A program made the translations under genes and the position numbers. A stretch of 64,000 bases of DNA, taken from Glaciozyma antarctica PI12. Lineage: Eukaryota; Basidiomycota; Microbotryomycetes; Kriegeriales; Camptobasidiaceae. The stretch's first letter is position 1. Each line of letters starts with the position of its first letter. The stretch covers positions 592,675 through 656,674 of the forward strand of contig KZ627155.1 of assembly GCA_002917775.1 (NCBI GenBank), in the 5' to 3' direction. Below the pieces are notes generated by a model, which did no database searches, was not told the origin of the DNA, and was given only the letters and a program-made list of their open reading frames with translations. Of this stretch, positions 1-11,163 are shown one piece after another.

Positions 1-134
1 TGAGGACCGCTGAAGGACTGAGTGTTGGGGTTGGGAGCGGTTGAGGAGGCGTAGAAGGATGATTGTTGAGCGAAGGGTGAAGGCTGGGAAGGACCTCCTT
101 GAGGTTGCTGTTGATTCTGCTGAAAGTAAGCCAT
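1..134 (-). CDS. 5' end of a Gln/Pro/Ser-rich protein (partial)
   Basis: The reading frame begins at the ATG complementary to 132-134 and runs off the window start, giving 44 residues beginning MAYFQQNQQQPQGG and continuing rich in Gln, Pro, Ser, Phe and Tyr. No stop or splice site appears before the edge. Low-complexity N-termini of this kind precede the membrane domain in fungal Yip1-family Golgi/ER proteins, but no diagnostic domain is inside the window, so that idea is only a guess. The gene is divergent from CBP3, with about 230 bp of shared promoter. Confidence 0.5.
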   Translation of the reverse strand, partial: MAYFQQNQQQPQGGPSQPSPFAQQSSFYASSTAPNPNTQSFSGP

Positions 135-364
135 TCTCACTGGCAAAGGCGTAGTCCTTTCCGACGTAAAGAGTCCTCAAGGTGGAAGCGGAGAGAGGAA
201 AGAGGGAGGGGAGCAGCTCACCTCGAATTCCAAACTACAAAATCTCGATTAACTACAGAATTATGTAGTCGACTAATTCGGTTTCTAATGAACTCGTTTG
301 CTCGATCTTCGGCGACCGAGCTCTAACCTCCTTCTCCTCAACCAACCTCTCTCGATCTTCGACG

Positions 365-1485
365 ATGCAGAGTTACTCTAAATCAGCTCAACGTGCTCTC
401 AGCTCAGCTACTCGAGCTCCCCTCTCACCTTCAACCTCAATCGCCATCTCCTCCTCCCTCCGACCTCTCCGATCCTACTCCTCTCCTCCGACCCCGACTC
501 CCACTCCTTCCACCTCCCGTCCCGTCCCCAAAACAACTCCCACAGGACTCCCAGGCGCCAACCTTCCCGGCGCAGGCAAATACTCCCCTCTCACCGTCTC
601 GGTCGTGACCACTCTCGCCAAAGTCTTTGGCTACAACTCGCAGACGTCCACCGCGATCCGAACCGCCAGCGACTACTACGATCGATGCGCTGAGCGTGGC
701 GAGCTCGAAGCTCCATTCTTCTACGAAGGTGCGTCCGCGTTTCGTTCTCGTGCAGCTCGGAGAAAGAGGCAGCAGCTAACGCATTTCCCATCCCCGCAGA
801 GTGCTCCCTTCCCCCGTCCTTCCAGACCTGGTTCTCCATCACGACTCTCCACATCTGGCTCCTCTCGGTCCGATTCCGATCCCTCCCTCCTCCCCTCGGC
901 CGGACTTACATCCAAGAGCTCATCAACCACTTCTTCATCGACATCGAGCTCCGCATCCGAGGACCGTACAACATCTCCCAAGGCAAGCTCATCAAGGGGT
1001 ACATGCGGGACATGCTGGAGCAGTACCACGGGAGCGTAGCGGCATACGACGAAGGTCTCATGGGCGGTGACGCCGTGCTCGCCGCTGCGATCTGGCGAAA
1101 CGTCTTTGGAGGAGGCTGGGGCGCCGTAGGAGGGATCAAGGGGAAGCGAGCTCCGAAAGCAGGCGAGGTGCCCAAGCTCGGACCGAACCCCAACCCGATG
1201 GCGATCGACCCGGTTCAGTACAAGGCGATGAAGAAGGGAGCCAAGGGGCAGGACGTCTTCAAGACCGATGAACCCGTCGTGGATCCGGCGCGCAAGGCGG
1301 CGGAGCTCAAGGCGATGGCGTTTTATCCCGAGGATCCCGATATCGAATTCGTTCAGAGCTTGGAGAGGATGGTGCAGTACGTGCGGAGGGAGGCGCAGAG
1401 GCTCGAGCAGCTGCCAGACGAGAACGTACTCTCGGGCAGGCTGGATAAGGGGACGGGGAGCTTGATCGAGTTTACCAAGATTTGA
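365..1485 (+). CDS. CBP3: Ubiquinol-cytochrome c chaperone, Cbp3/UQCC1 family
   Basis: Two exons, 365-728 and 800-1485, give 349 residues. The 71-nt intron has donor GTGCGT, branch GCTAAC and acceptor CGCAG. Residues 1-75 are Ser/Thr/Pro- and Arg-rich with almost no acidic residues, like a mitochondrial targeting sequence. The remainder carries the ubiquinol-cyt-c chaperone domain: a helical segment with the FGYNSQTSTAIRTASDYYDRC-type start, FQTWFSITTLHIWLLSVRFR, then the long YIQELINHFFIDIE block and the YHGSVAAYDEGLMGGDAVLA region. The family acts with Cbp6 at the mitoribosome exit to bind newly made cytochrome b and deliver it to complex III. The 3' end is convergent with the PDI gene. Confidence 0.88.
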
Positions 1486-2006
1486 GTGGGGAATTGAAGA
1501 CGATGGAAAAGGTGTCGCGCCGAGGAGAACGCGAGAACGAGAGGACTGCTTGCAGTCTCTGCTTTCCTCCTTGCTGCTCGCTACAGATTCCTTCCTCCCA
1601 CAGGCGCGTACGCTTTTTCTTCTTCACAGCTCGATCTCACCACAAAGATCTTGGCGAGGGCACGCGTCGCACCTTCGGCAGCGAACCTCGCGTCAGCACC
1701 TCCCCTCCACCACTCTACGCAGCCAAATCGGCAGCTCCCTCGCAGCACCTACATAAACCGCTCCTTCCTTCTTTCAACACGACAGCAGCCAATGTTCCCC
1801 TGCCACCGCTTCTCTCAGGTGGGTGGGGTGGAGCGAGAGAGTGGGAGGAGGTGAGGGCGGCGATGGGAGGGGAGGGGGCGGTGATGGGGAGGGAGGGAGG
1901 GGAGGGGAGAGGAGAAGACTGAGGGGAGGGGAGAAGGAGAGCAGAGGGGAGGGGAGAAGATTGAGGAGCAGAGGGAGTAGGCTTGACGAATGGAAATTGC
2001 AGGAGT
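1486..2006. other. Convergent intergenic region with a G-rich purine tract
   Basis: This lies between the 3' ends of CBP3 (plus) and the PDI gene (minus). About 1815-1980 is almost pure purine on the plus strand, with many runs of three to five G. I see no gene here. The short reading frames that cross it are low-complexity Gly/Glu/Arg or Pro/Ser products of the repeat. Confidence 0.6.
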
Positions 2007-3267
2007 TCAGAGCTCGTCCTTGCCTTCTCGAGGAGGAGAGGGCTTGGCGGATGCGAACGGCTTAAGGAAAGCGTAGATAGCATTATACTTGAGCGGTCCT
2101 GTTCAGCGCGCATCAGCGACATTCCTGCGAGAGACGAAGGGAGGGAGCGCACCATCGTACTTGTCCACCTTGTCGCCCCGGAGCACGACGAGTGCAGGAA
2201 CCTTGTCGATTCCAAAAGCTGCCATCGCTTCCTTGCCGATCTTGGACTCCCGTGCGGCGTAGAAATCGACTGTTTTGTGGAAGTCGGTCGAGAGGGCTTT
2301 GTAGAGGGGAGTGACGAGGGCGGCTGAGGTGAAGAGGAGGGAGATGGGCTTCTTTGCGGACTGTGGGTGCGAGATTGGTAAGCGTTGCGGGGAGCGAGAA
2401 AGTGGGAGCGAGACGGACCAAGGCGCGGAGAGCTTCGACCTCGGTCGAGGAGGCGGCTTTCTTGACGAATGTTGGCATCCGGGAGGTGGCGTGTTCGACG
2501 ATGGCTTTGGCGGTTCGAGCACCTTCGTAGGACTGAGATGGAGCGGAGCCGCCTGGGAAGACCTGAGGTGAAGGTGTCAGCGGCGTCGCTTCCGAGGACA
2601 TAGGAGAATGCGAACCTTGAGCGTGGGGAATCCTGCGACGAAGCAGAAGGGTCAGCTTGTAGGAGTTGGTTTTGCGTAGGATGGACGTACCTTGGATCCC
2701 AAGCTCCCCACAAAGCCCCTTGTTCTTGTCCTCGTCGCAGTCGACAGCGACTGCACCACCACGTCAGCTCATCCTCCTCGCTGCCGGCTCCCGTTCGTTA
2801 GAACAATGAACTCACCAATGTTCACAAGACCCTTCAAGTTCTCAGCTGCTCGATCATACTCAGGCGCAAGCTTCTGGCAATGTCCGCACCTGCGGAGACG
2901 GAGGAGAGTTAGCGAGTCGTCCGACGGGGAGTAGGAGCTTGTGCCAGGTGTTCTCGATCCAGCAGCAGCTGTACACCTTCCCAGAGCTTCTCTCATCACC
3001 CCAACCTAGCTCTCCGAAGGGTGAAGACAGAGGACGCGACTTACCAAGGCGCGACGAACGCGGCGACAGTGAGTTTCTGCGACGAAGGCAGGTGAGCTCC
3101 ACGCGAGCGAACGTAGCTCTGGCCTGGCTTACCTCTGATCCCTGAACGGTCCGCTTGAAGTTGGTCCCGGTGAGCTGCTTGACGGCCTTGGAGTTGAAGA
3201 CTGCTCCATGAGCTGACGTGGCTAGTGCAAGGAACGATAACGCTGGAAGGAGAGCGATGTGGACCAT
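2007..3267 (-). CDS. Small single-thioredoxin-domain protein disulfide isomerase with KDEL tail (Mpd1-like)
   Basis: Eight exons on the minus strand: 3133-3267, 3045-3076, 2816-2889, 2691-2750, 2616-2632, 2419-2562, 2153-2360 and 2007-2098. They sum to 762 nt, or 253 residues. Residues 1-21 are a signal peptide (MVHIALLPALSFLALATSAHG). The thioredoxin active site APWCGHCQKLAPEY follows, with its Trp codon split across an intron. A cis-Pro loop (GFPTLKVF) and a second alpha/beta half ending KVPALVVLRGDKVDKY come next, and the protein ends GKDELstop, an ER retrieval signal. It should catalyse disulfide formation or isomerisation in the ER lumen. One Trx domain followed by a Trx-like half resembles Mpd1/PDI-P5-type proteins more than full-length Pdi1. 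The 17-nt exon 5 is unusually short. Confidence 0.88.
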
Positions 3268-3838
3268 GGCACGGGAAGCTGGTTCTAATAATTTAGTCGC
3301 TGAAGGAGAGACGAGCAGGAAGGAACTGAGGTGGGAGCGATGGAAGAGGACAAGGGAGGAGAGAGCAGCCACCTCCCTCTTGGCCTCCTACTCTTACTCG
3401 ACAACAGTTAAGCCTTCTCCCGCCCCGCTCAAAGTCCTCTGGCAGGATCGAGGATCACCTACAGGCCGCCCCACCGCTCTCGAAAGAGCTGCCGACCTCG
3501 CCGCTTCGTCAGTCGGTTCCGTCGCACAGTATCGTGTCAAGGGCTTAGTTCAAGGGACTCGCGCAATCGGTGAGCTTCACAAGCGTATGGGAGGATTCTT
3601 CGGGGTCGCCGGAAGCGCTGTGAGGAGGAACGGCGGGAGAGGTGGAGCTGCTGCTGGGGTGGAGGGAGCGCTCGTGTCGCTTGGTACGACGAGTGCACGC
3701 TGTGGATGAGGGATCAGGACCACCTTGAGGACTCTGGAGGAGCTCCAGTTACACCTTCACACGGAGTACTCGAAGCCAGGGCCGTGCTGACAACCCCCCT
3801 CCGTGTCACTTGCAGGTGCTCCCACGCTGCCGCCCAAC
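3268..3838 (+). other. STT3: Divergent promoter region of PDI and STT3, with a possible upstream STT3 exon
   Basis: The span separates the divergent PDI and STT3 genes. A plus-strand open frame runs to about 3685 and could splice (donor GTACGA near 3687, acceptor TTGCAG ending near 3815) in frame onto the STT3 first exon, adding an N-terminal stretch such as MGGFFGVAGSAVRRNGG from an ATG at 3587. STT3 proteins normally start just before the first membrane helix, so I treat it as 5' leader or an alternative start. Confidence 0.35.
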
Positions 3839-6542
3839 ATGGTCTCCTACGCCTACCCTCCGCTGGACGTCTCCCCCTCCACCTTCAGGAACTCCTCCTC
3901 CTTCCTCCGCATCATCATCCTCTTTGTCATCGCCGCCGCCGCCGTCGCAGCCCGCGAGTTCGCAGTAGTGCGCTTCGAGTCCATCATCCACGAGTGCGTC
4001 GTCGACTACGGAGGTGGAAGAGGCAGAGCTGATGCGAGTGGCCTACAGATTTGACCCTTGGTTCAACTTCCGAGCGACCAAGGTCCTCACCCAAGATGGC
4101 TTCTACGTGCGTTCTAGCACCGTACGGAGGCGGAGCCAAGCTGACGACTGGCGCGCTCGCAGGAATTCTGGAACTGGTTCGACCCAACAGCCTGGTACCC
4201 GCTCGGGCGAGTCGTCGGAGGAACGCTCTACCCGGGCCTGATGGTCACGAGCGGGCTGATCTGGAAGGCGCTCCAGACGATCAACATCCCCGTCGACATC
4301 CGCGAGGTCTGCGTGCAGCTCGCACCCGCGTTCTCGGGACTCACGGCGTTCGCGACGTACCTCTTCGCGAAGGAGGTCGGCAAGAGCGGGAGTCGCGAAG
4401 GGACGGGTCTCTGGGCCGCGCTGTTCATTGCGATCGCGCCTGGGTACATCTCGAGGAGCGTGGCGGGGAGCTACGACAACGAGGCGATTGCCATCTTCAT
4501 CCTCATGATGACGTTCTACCTGTGGCTGCGAACAGTCAGGGAGGGATCGGCGTTGTGGGGAGGAATCACGGCGCTCTTCTACTTCTACATGGTCGCCGCA
4601 TGGGGTGCGTTTCGTGGTTCTCAGTGGGCGAGCAAGCGTAGCTGACGACTCTCGCAGGTGGATACGCTTTTATCACCAACATGCTCCCCCTCCACGTCTT
4701 CGTCCTCCTCCTCATGGGCCGGTACAGCTCTCGCCTCTACGTCGCCTACTCGTCCTTCTACGCCATCGGAACCCTCGCCTCGATGCAGGTCCCTTTCGTC
4801 GGATTCCTCCCCCTCCTTACCTCCGAACACATGTCTTCCCTTGGCGTCTTCGGCCTCCTCCAAATCGTCGCCTTCGTCACCCTCGTCAAGGGCCACCTTC
4901 CCGCCCAGCAGTTCAAGGTCCTCCTCCGCGCCGCCCTCGCAATCAGTGGACTACTCGGCATTGGCGCGCTTCTCTTCATGACGAAGAGCGGCAAGATTGC
5001 GCCTTGGACGGGACGGTTCTACTCTCTTTGGGACACGGGCTACGCGAGGATCCACCTTCCCCTCGTGTCGTCCGTCTCGGAGCACCAGCCTACCGCCTGG
5101 CCGTCGTTCTTCTTCGACCTCCAGATGCTCATCTACCTCTTCCCCGCCGGCGTCTACATGTGCTTCCGCGAGTTGCGCGACGAGCACGTCTTCGTCATCA
5201 TCTACGCCGTCCTCGCCTCGTACTTTGCGGGAGTCATGGTCCGCCTCATGCTCACGCTTACGCCCATCGTGTGCGTAGCGGCAGCGGTCGCTATCTCGAG
5301 CATCTTCGAGACGTACCTCGACCCCGTCGAGCCGGAGCGCGAGCTAACCGCATGAGGTCACCGCTGAGGGCACCGACACGGAGACGCTCGCCGCTGCGAT
5401 CAACGCGACGCCATCGAAGAAGTCGAAGAAGGCCTCCTCTCCCTCCTCCACTCCTCGTCGCCGCTCGAAGGCGAAGTTCGTCCCAGGAATCTACGGCCTC
5501 GACACTCGCCTCGCTCCCGTCGCCGCCTTCACCTTCCTCCTCTGCATCTTCGTCCTCCACTGCACCTGGGTCACCTCGACGGCCTACTCCTCTCCCTCGG
5601 TCGTCCTCGCCTCGAAGAACCAGGACGGCAGCCAGAACATCATCGACGACTTCCGCGAGGCGTACTACTGGCTCAGGCAGAACACGAAGGAGGACGCCAA
5701 GATTATGAGCTGGTGGGATTACGGCTACCAGATCGCTGGGTTCGCCGACCGCACGACACTCGTCGACAACAATACGTGGAACAACACCCAGTTCGTCTCC
5801 CTCGCACCCCTCTCTCGCCAGCGCTGACGCTTCCTTCCCTCCAGCATCGCGATGGTCGGCAAAACGATGTCGGTTCGCGAGGAGGTCGCTTACCCGATCC
5901 TCCGCAAGCACGACGTCGACTACGTGCTCGTCATCTTTGGGGGCCTGCTCGGCTTCTCGGGCGACGACCTCAACAAGTTCCTCTGGATGGTTCGCATCTC
6001 CGAGGGCATCTGGCCTGAGGAGGTCAACGAGCAGAAATTCTTTACGTCGCGAGGGGAGTACAAGGTCGATGGAGACGCGACCGAGACGATGAAGAACAGC
6101 TTGATGTACAAGATGAGCTACTACCGGTTCGTCGCTTTCGCTTTCGCTCTTCAGAGTTTCGCAAGCTGAATGTGACGATGCGCAGATTCGCCGAGCTCTA
6201 CGGCGGAGGACCTGCGACCGATCGCGTGCGCCAGCAGACGATTCCCGCTGCCAGTCCCGTTCTCGACACTCTCGGTGCGTCCTTTCTAGCGCCGTCCAAG
6301 GCCACCACTCACTCTCAGCTTCGCTTCGCAGAGGAAGCCTTCACGTCGGAGAACTGGATCGTGCGTTCCCTTCTTTCTCGAGCTCGTGAGCGTCGCTGAT
6401 GTCGGTTGATCAACAGGTTCGCATCTACGCTGTCAAGGACGAGGACATCCTCGGTCGGGACCACAAGGCGGCGAACGCGTTCGCGGGAGGGAAGAGAAAG
6501 AAGAGGAGCAAGGCGTTGGCGCCGAAGAAAAAGCGTAGTTAG
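3839..6542 (+). CDS. STT3: Oligosaccharyltransferase catalytic subunit Stt3
   Basis: Exons 3839-3993, 4049-4106, 4163-4604, 4658-5790, 5845-6126, 6186-6274, 6332-6360 and 6417-6542 give about 770 residues if one base is discounted near 5346-5349. Stt3 is the catalytic subunit that transfers the lipid-linked oligosaccharide to Asn-X-Ser/Thr in the ER lumen. Recognisable blocks are [18 protein letters not shown] (first external-loop D motif), [10 protein letters not shown], the [11 protein letters not shown] loop, the catalytic signature WWDYGYQI, and DNNTWNNT with [11 protein letters not shown] at the C-terminus. About a dozen membrane helices are visible. The tail is Lys/Arg-rich (KRKKRSK). 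The start is the ATG at 3839, which matches usual N-termini. A frame break between 5340 and 5357 is discussed in the findings. Confidence 0.93.
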
Positions 6543-6815
6543 AGCTGGAAGGAGGAGAAATGCGATCATCATCATGTTCGCGAATCGTGAGGAGCCTGGC
6601 GGCCGAGAGATTCGAGTCGCTTGCTGCTGTGGCGGACTCTCGTATGAGCAAGTGGCGTCCAGAAACGAACGATCTGCTGGTGGAGGTGAAGGGAGGACGC
6701 CGAGGTCGTCGAGATCAGCTCGAGAAGGAAGTGCCCGCATACATTCACCCCTGCCCCCGCTTTCCCGCGCGTCTCTTCCTCCCCGAGACGCTGCCTCACT
6801 CAACTCTTTAGCCAG

Positions 6816-7881
6816 ATGTCGACGACCGTTCCCATCGCCTTTGACGTCCTTGGCACGTGCTACTCCCTCGACGCCGCGACTCAAGCCCTGGAGGAGGCCT
6901 TGTCGGAGCAACTCTTGACGAGAGGAGCCGGCGCTGGCACGATGGCGCTCGTCGTCGACGACTGGTTCCATTCCTCTCAGCGCGACTTCACTGTAAGTGC
7001 GAACGTACTGGCCGGCCGCGGTGGAACTGGGGCTCCGCGAGGGTGCGGTGCGGGGTCGGGAGAGCTTACCAGCGGTCGCTGACCAACTCCCTTGCCTGCA
7101 GTATCTCTCGATGAATGATTCCTACACGTGAGTGATCAACTACGAGGATATGGTTCGGGCAGGAGGAAGATGGAGAGGCGCGTTGCAGCTCAGTCGGGGA
7201 CGAACAAACGCATTCCAGCTCGGACGAAGCTGATTCTCTCGCTCGCAGACCGATTGCGAAATGCCTGGCCGTCAACCTTCCTCGGGTCCTCCTCATGGCG
7301 GGATTCTACCCACCCTCTGGCGCCTCGGTCGACTCCGTCGCGGATTACGCCAACCCCTTCTCCCCCTCCTTCCTCGCCTCAACTCTCTCCAGCCTCACAT
7401 GCATGACGGCTCGCCCTTCCCTGGCTCCTGCTTCTGCGCTTCTCAACGGCAGCGACAAGTTCAAGCTCTGGGCGTGCACGAACGGTGGATCGGAGAACAC
7501 GCGAGGATTGTACGATCTCGCACTCGGCAAGTAGGCAATCGGGGAAATGGGGAGTCTGGAGCTGCGATAGCATCCGCATGGCCAAGCCTGCTCCGGCCGT
7601 CTACGAAGCGATTTGGAATTCGCTCGTTGGAGATGGAGAGCGGAAGGGCTGGTTCGTGGCTTCTCACAGCTGGGACCTTCACGCCGCAAAGAAGGCAGGG
7701 TGAGCTTTTCGTCCGTCAGCAACTACTCGGGTGTCGCTGACGCTTTGATACACGCAGGTTCAAGACTGCATGGGTTGGGTACGAGGAGAAGGTGACCTGC
7801 GAGGAGATTTACGGGCGTCCCGACGTCGTAGCCGTCGATTTGGTCGACGCTGCGAAGCAAATTATCGCCTTGGAATCGTGA
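6816..7881 (+). CDS. HAD-superfamily hydrolase, haloacid-dehalogenase type II-like
   Basis: Five exons (6816-6992, 7102-7127, 7249-7530, 7571-7699, 7758-7881) give 245 residues. HAD motif I is near residues 8-13 (FDVLGT, with the nucleophilic Asp), motif II is ACTNG, motif III has the Lys in MAKPAP, and the late acidic motif is SHSWDLHAAKKAG followed by TAWVGYEE. The layout fits the 2-haloacid dehalogenase/epoxide-hydrolase-N-like branch of small soluble HAD enzymes. The substrate cannot be predicted. Intron 3 (7531-7570) is only 40 nt. It lies downstream of STT3 in the same direction, with about 270 bp between them. Confidence 0.8.
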
Positions 7882-8467
7882 AGGAGGAAGCTTGTACCAC
7901 CGAGTGCGTCTCAAGCTCTCATTCCCTGTCGCTCCTTCAGCTGATTGTCTTTTCGAAGGCACTCGAAACGAAGCGCTTGCGAAGACCCCTGCGAGCAGCC
8001 TCGAGATCTCGGTGAAATTCAAAATTTGCGCTCGCTGCTGCCCGCTCTCGCAAGATCGTCTGTGCAATCGTGCTTCTTGTTTAGCCCCCTAGGAGAGGAG
8101 AAGAGAAAGAGGAGAGAAGGGGAGCGAGTGCTGCGGTGGTGTAGCTGAGCCGACGTAGCTGGATGAATTTGGACCCCAACTCTCCAGCCAGGTGGAGCTC
8201 GACTCCCCTCCCCACCGCATCCCCAGGAACCCACGCAGGGCCACGACTACACGCCGCCGACTCAGAAGAGACTCAACCGTTCCTCCCTCAGCCCGCGCCC
8301 GCTCTCGATCCCCCGCCCCGCCCCGCCCACTCGCCTCCCCAACACTCACCACTCACTTCACCTCTCTCCTCGTCACGGCACTCGCCACGTCTTCCCCTGC
8401 GATACGCCAAGACTAGGACACCTTTACACTCCCTTACAACTCTCTCCCAACTCACTCGAACGCGACC
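7882..8467. other. Intergenic region, promoter of the PP2A B gene
   Basis: No gene is supported. 8090-8130 is purine-rich and 8190-8460 is strongly pyrimidine-rich (C/T) on the plus strand, as is usual for core promoters and 5' UTRs in this group. Minus-strand frames here are Gly/Arg-rich reflections of that composition. Confidence 0.5.
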
Positions 8468-10753
8468 ATGCCTCCGCCAAACGTGCAAGACGCCGAGAGT
8501 TCTGGATGGCGCTTCGCCCAATGCTTCGGGGACAAGGTGCGGACTGTCTGGGCCAGCTCCCTCGCGCGGCAGATACACTGCTGCCTCGCTGGGAACCACG
8601 CTGTAGCGGCCAACTACCGCTGGAGAGCACGAACTGACTTTTGCTCCTCACCACAGGGGGAGGTCGAGGACATCACGGAGGCCGACATCATCTGTGATCA
8701 TCCTCGCGTCCTGTGTACTCTACCGCAAGGCGCTGACGGTGGTGGTTCTTCTTTACGCAGCGACCGTCGAGTTCGACCACACCGGAGACTACCTCGCAAC
8801 GGGCGACAAGGGCGGCCGCGTCGTTCTCTTCGAGCGCAACGAGACCAAGAAGGGCGCGTGCGAGTACAAGTTCTACACCGAGTTCCAGAGCCACGAGCCC
8901 GAGTTCGACTACCTCAAGAGTTTGGAGATCGAGGAGAAGATCAACAAGATCCGGTGGTGCAAGCGCCAGAACGCAGCACACTTCCTGCTGTCGACCAATG
9001 GTGCGTGCAAGCTTCGTTGAGCGGGCATCGGGGCTGGCAAGGACTACAGGGAGGTTGCTGGAGATTGGCAACCTCCCTGCTGGACCCACCGCCTGCCCGC
9101 ATGCCCCAGGTCCCGCAGACAGCTGACGTCGTCGTCCCTTCTTCTCTCCTCCCGCAGACAAGACGATCAAGCTCTGGAAAGTCTTCGAGAAGTCTCTCAA
9201 GGTCGTCGCCGAGAACAACGGCTCCGTCTCGACCGCCTCCCTCTCTGGCGCTGGATCCCCTCCCTCCCCTTCCGCCGTACCCTCACCCCTTCCCCTCTCC
9301 AACTCCCTCTCACCTTCCTCGTCCCGCCTACCATCAACAATCCCTAATGGCGTCCCGATCTTCCGGCTTCCCCGCATGACCTACCACGACACGATCGTCG
9401 CTGCCGTTCCCAGGAAGGTCTACGCGAACGCTCACGCCTACCACATAAACTCGATCAGCATCAACTCGGACGGCGAGACGTACATGAGTGCAGACGACTT
9501 GCGAGTCAACCTTTGGAACCTCAACATCAGCGACCAGAGCTTCAGTGCGTTCTCCTCCCTCCCCTCACGCCTAGAGGTCATCGGTGGCCTCAGGGAGCGC
9601 AGGGCTCACAAGCTAACCCCGTACCGCGTGCAGACATCCTCGATATCAAGCCTGTCAACATGGAGGAGCTTACGGAGGTCATCACGGCGGCCGAGTTCCA
9701 CCCCGTGTCCTGCAACCTCTTCTGCTACTCGAGCTCAAAAGGAACGGTCAAGCTGGCGGACATGCGGGAACAGGCGTTGTGCGACAAGCATGCGAAGCGT
9801 GAGTTGGCTTCAATTGCTTCTGGGTGCGGAGGAGCTGCTGGGGAGCTGGGGAGATATGGAGATGGGATGCGAGTTGGGAGTCGAGGAAGGAGTTCTGCCG
9901 GATGTGGGAAGGCGTTGGAGGGAGTATGTTGCACAAGGGGGAAATGGGAGTAGATAGGGACGGAAGCTGATGTCGTCGCTCTCGCAGTTTACGAGGAGGA
10001 GGAGGATCCGTCGAACAAGTCGTTCTTCTCCGAGATCATCTCGTCCGTATCGGACGTCAAGTTCTCCAAGGACGGTCGCTACATTCTCTCGCGCGACTAC
10101 CTCACGCTTCGCATCTGGGACATCAACATGGAATCCAAGCCGCTCAAGACGATCAACGTGCACGACCACCTTCGAAGCAAGCTCTGCGACCTGTACGAAA
10201 ACGACTGCATCTTCGACAAGTTCGAGTGCACCTTCAGCGGGAACGGCGAGTGCGTCCTCCTTCCTTCAGCTCGCCCCTTGGACGATCGAGCTGACCTCTT
10301 CGCGCGCGCGCAGGCACGTCCTTTCCGGCTCGTACAACAACTACTTCCACATCTACGACCGAAACGCCGAGACGGACACGGTACTCCAAGCCGACAAGTC
10401 GGCGTTCAAGGCGAAGAAGATTGGAGGGAACAAGGGCACGAAGCCGGGAGCTGGCAAGGGAGCGAAGGGGAACGGAAAGCCCGTGGTGGACGTCGAGGCG
10501 ATCGACTTTAACAAGAAGATTCTACATGGTGCGTTCCTGCTGTGCGGTCTAGTGGGGAGGTAGAGCTGACGTTCGGTTCGATGCAGCTTCATGGCATCCG
10601 AAGGAGAGCACGGTAAGTCGATGTTCGAGTTTCACCGTCTGTACCAGAGCTGATCATATCCTTCGCTCTCCGCAGATCGCTATCGCTGCCACCAACAACC
10701 TCTTCCTCTACTCCCAGACGTCGTCAAACAGTCAATCCGGAGGACCGCCATGA
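8468..10753 (+). CDS. CDC55: Protein phosphatase 2A regulatory B (B55) subunit, Cdc55-like
   Basis: Nine exons (8468-8536, 8657-8693, 8761-9000, 9158-9544, 9634-9798, 9988-10249, 10314-10528, 10587-10612, 10676-10753) give 492 residues. It is a WD40 propeller with B55 hallmarks: [20 protein letters not shown], the insert [86 protein letters not shown] and [17 protein letters not shown]. The subunit directs PP2A to substrates in mitotic exit, the spindle checkpoint and TORC1 signalling. A Ser/Pro-rich insert after WKVFEKS (about residues 130-175) and a Gly/Lys-rich insert ([19 protein letters not shown]) are lineage-specific loops. All splice phases close without gaps. Confidence 0.93.
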
Positions 10754-11163
10754 AGAGGTCTCGCAACCCATCGCCTCCCTCCTCTTTCTCTACCCTATTA
10801 CCGCACCTCCTTTGGAACCCCGTTTTTGCTTCACCTTTCTATGTTACCCTTGAGCATGTCTTACCGCCCTTCCCTCATAGCCACCCTCTCACTTCGTGCG
10901 CATCAACTGTGCCTTCTCTCCCCCCGTCCTCCGTTTGCGCTGCCCCCTCCCCCATTTTCTCAGTCTAGTATGATAAAGAGCCGAAAGCAAAGAAGTCCTC
11001 GTACGTTTTACTCGGGAGAGAACGAGCGAGTCTGAGCCCAAAGCGAGATAAACAAGGCCGGCTACTCAGACGGCGTTCGAGGGCCAGAGCTTGCGTCGAC
11101 CTCGTGCTGCTTGCCCACGACCCGCGCAAGCTTCTCCTACCTCACCACCAGCAGTCCTGCGCC
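10754..11163. other. Intergenic region between the PP2A B gene and the amidase
   Basis: This holds the 3' UTR of the PP2A subunit (pyrimidine-rich with T-rich runs, 10770-10970) and the amidase promoter. I see no gene or repeat. Confidence 0.5.

Noticed and set aside
5291-5911. Minus-strand 206-codon frame
   Set aside because: Mirror of the conserved Stt3 exon that carries WWDYGYQI.
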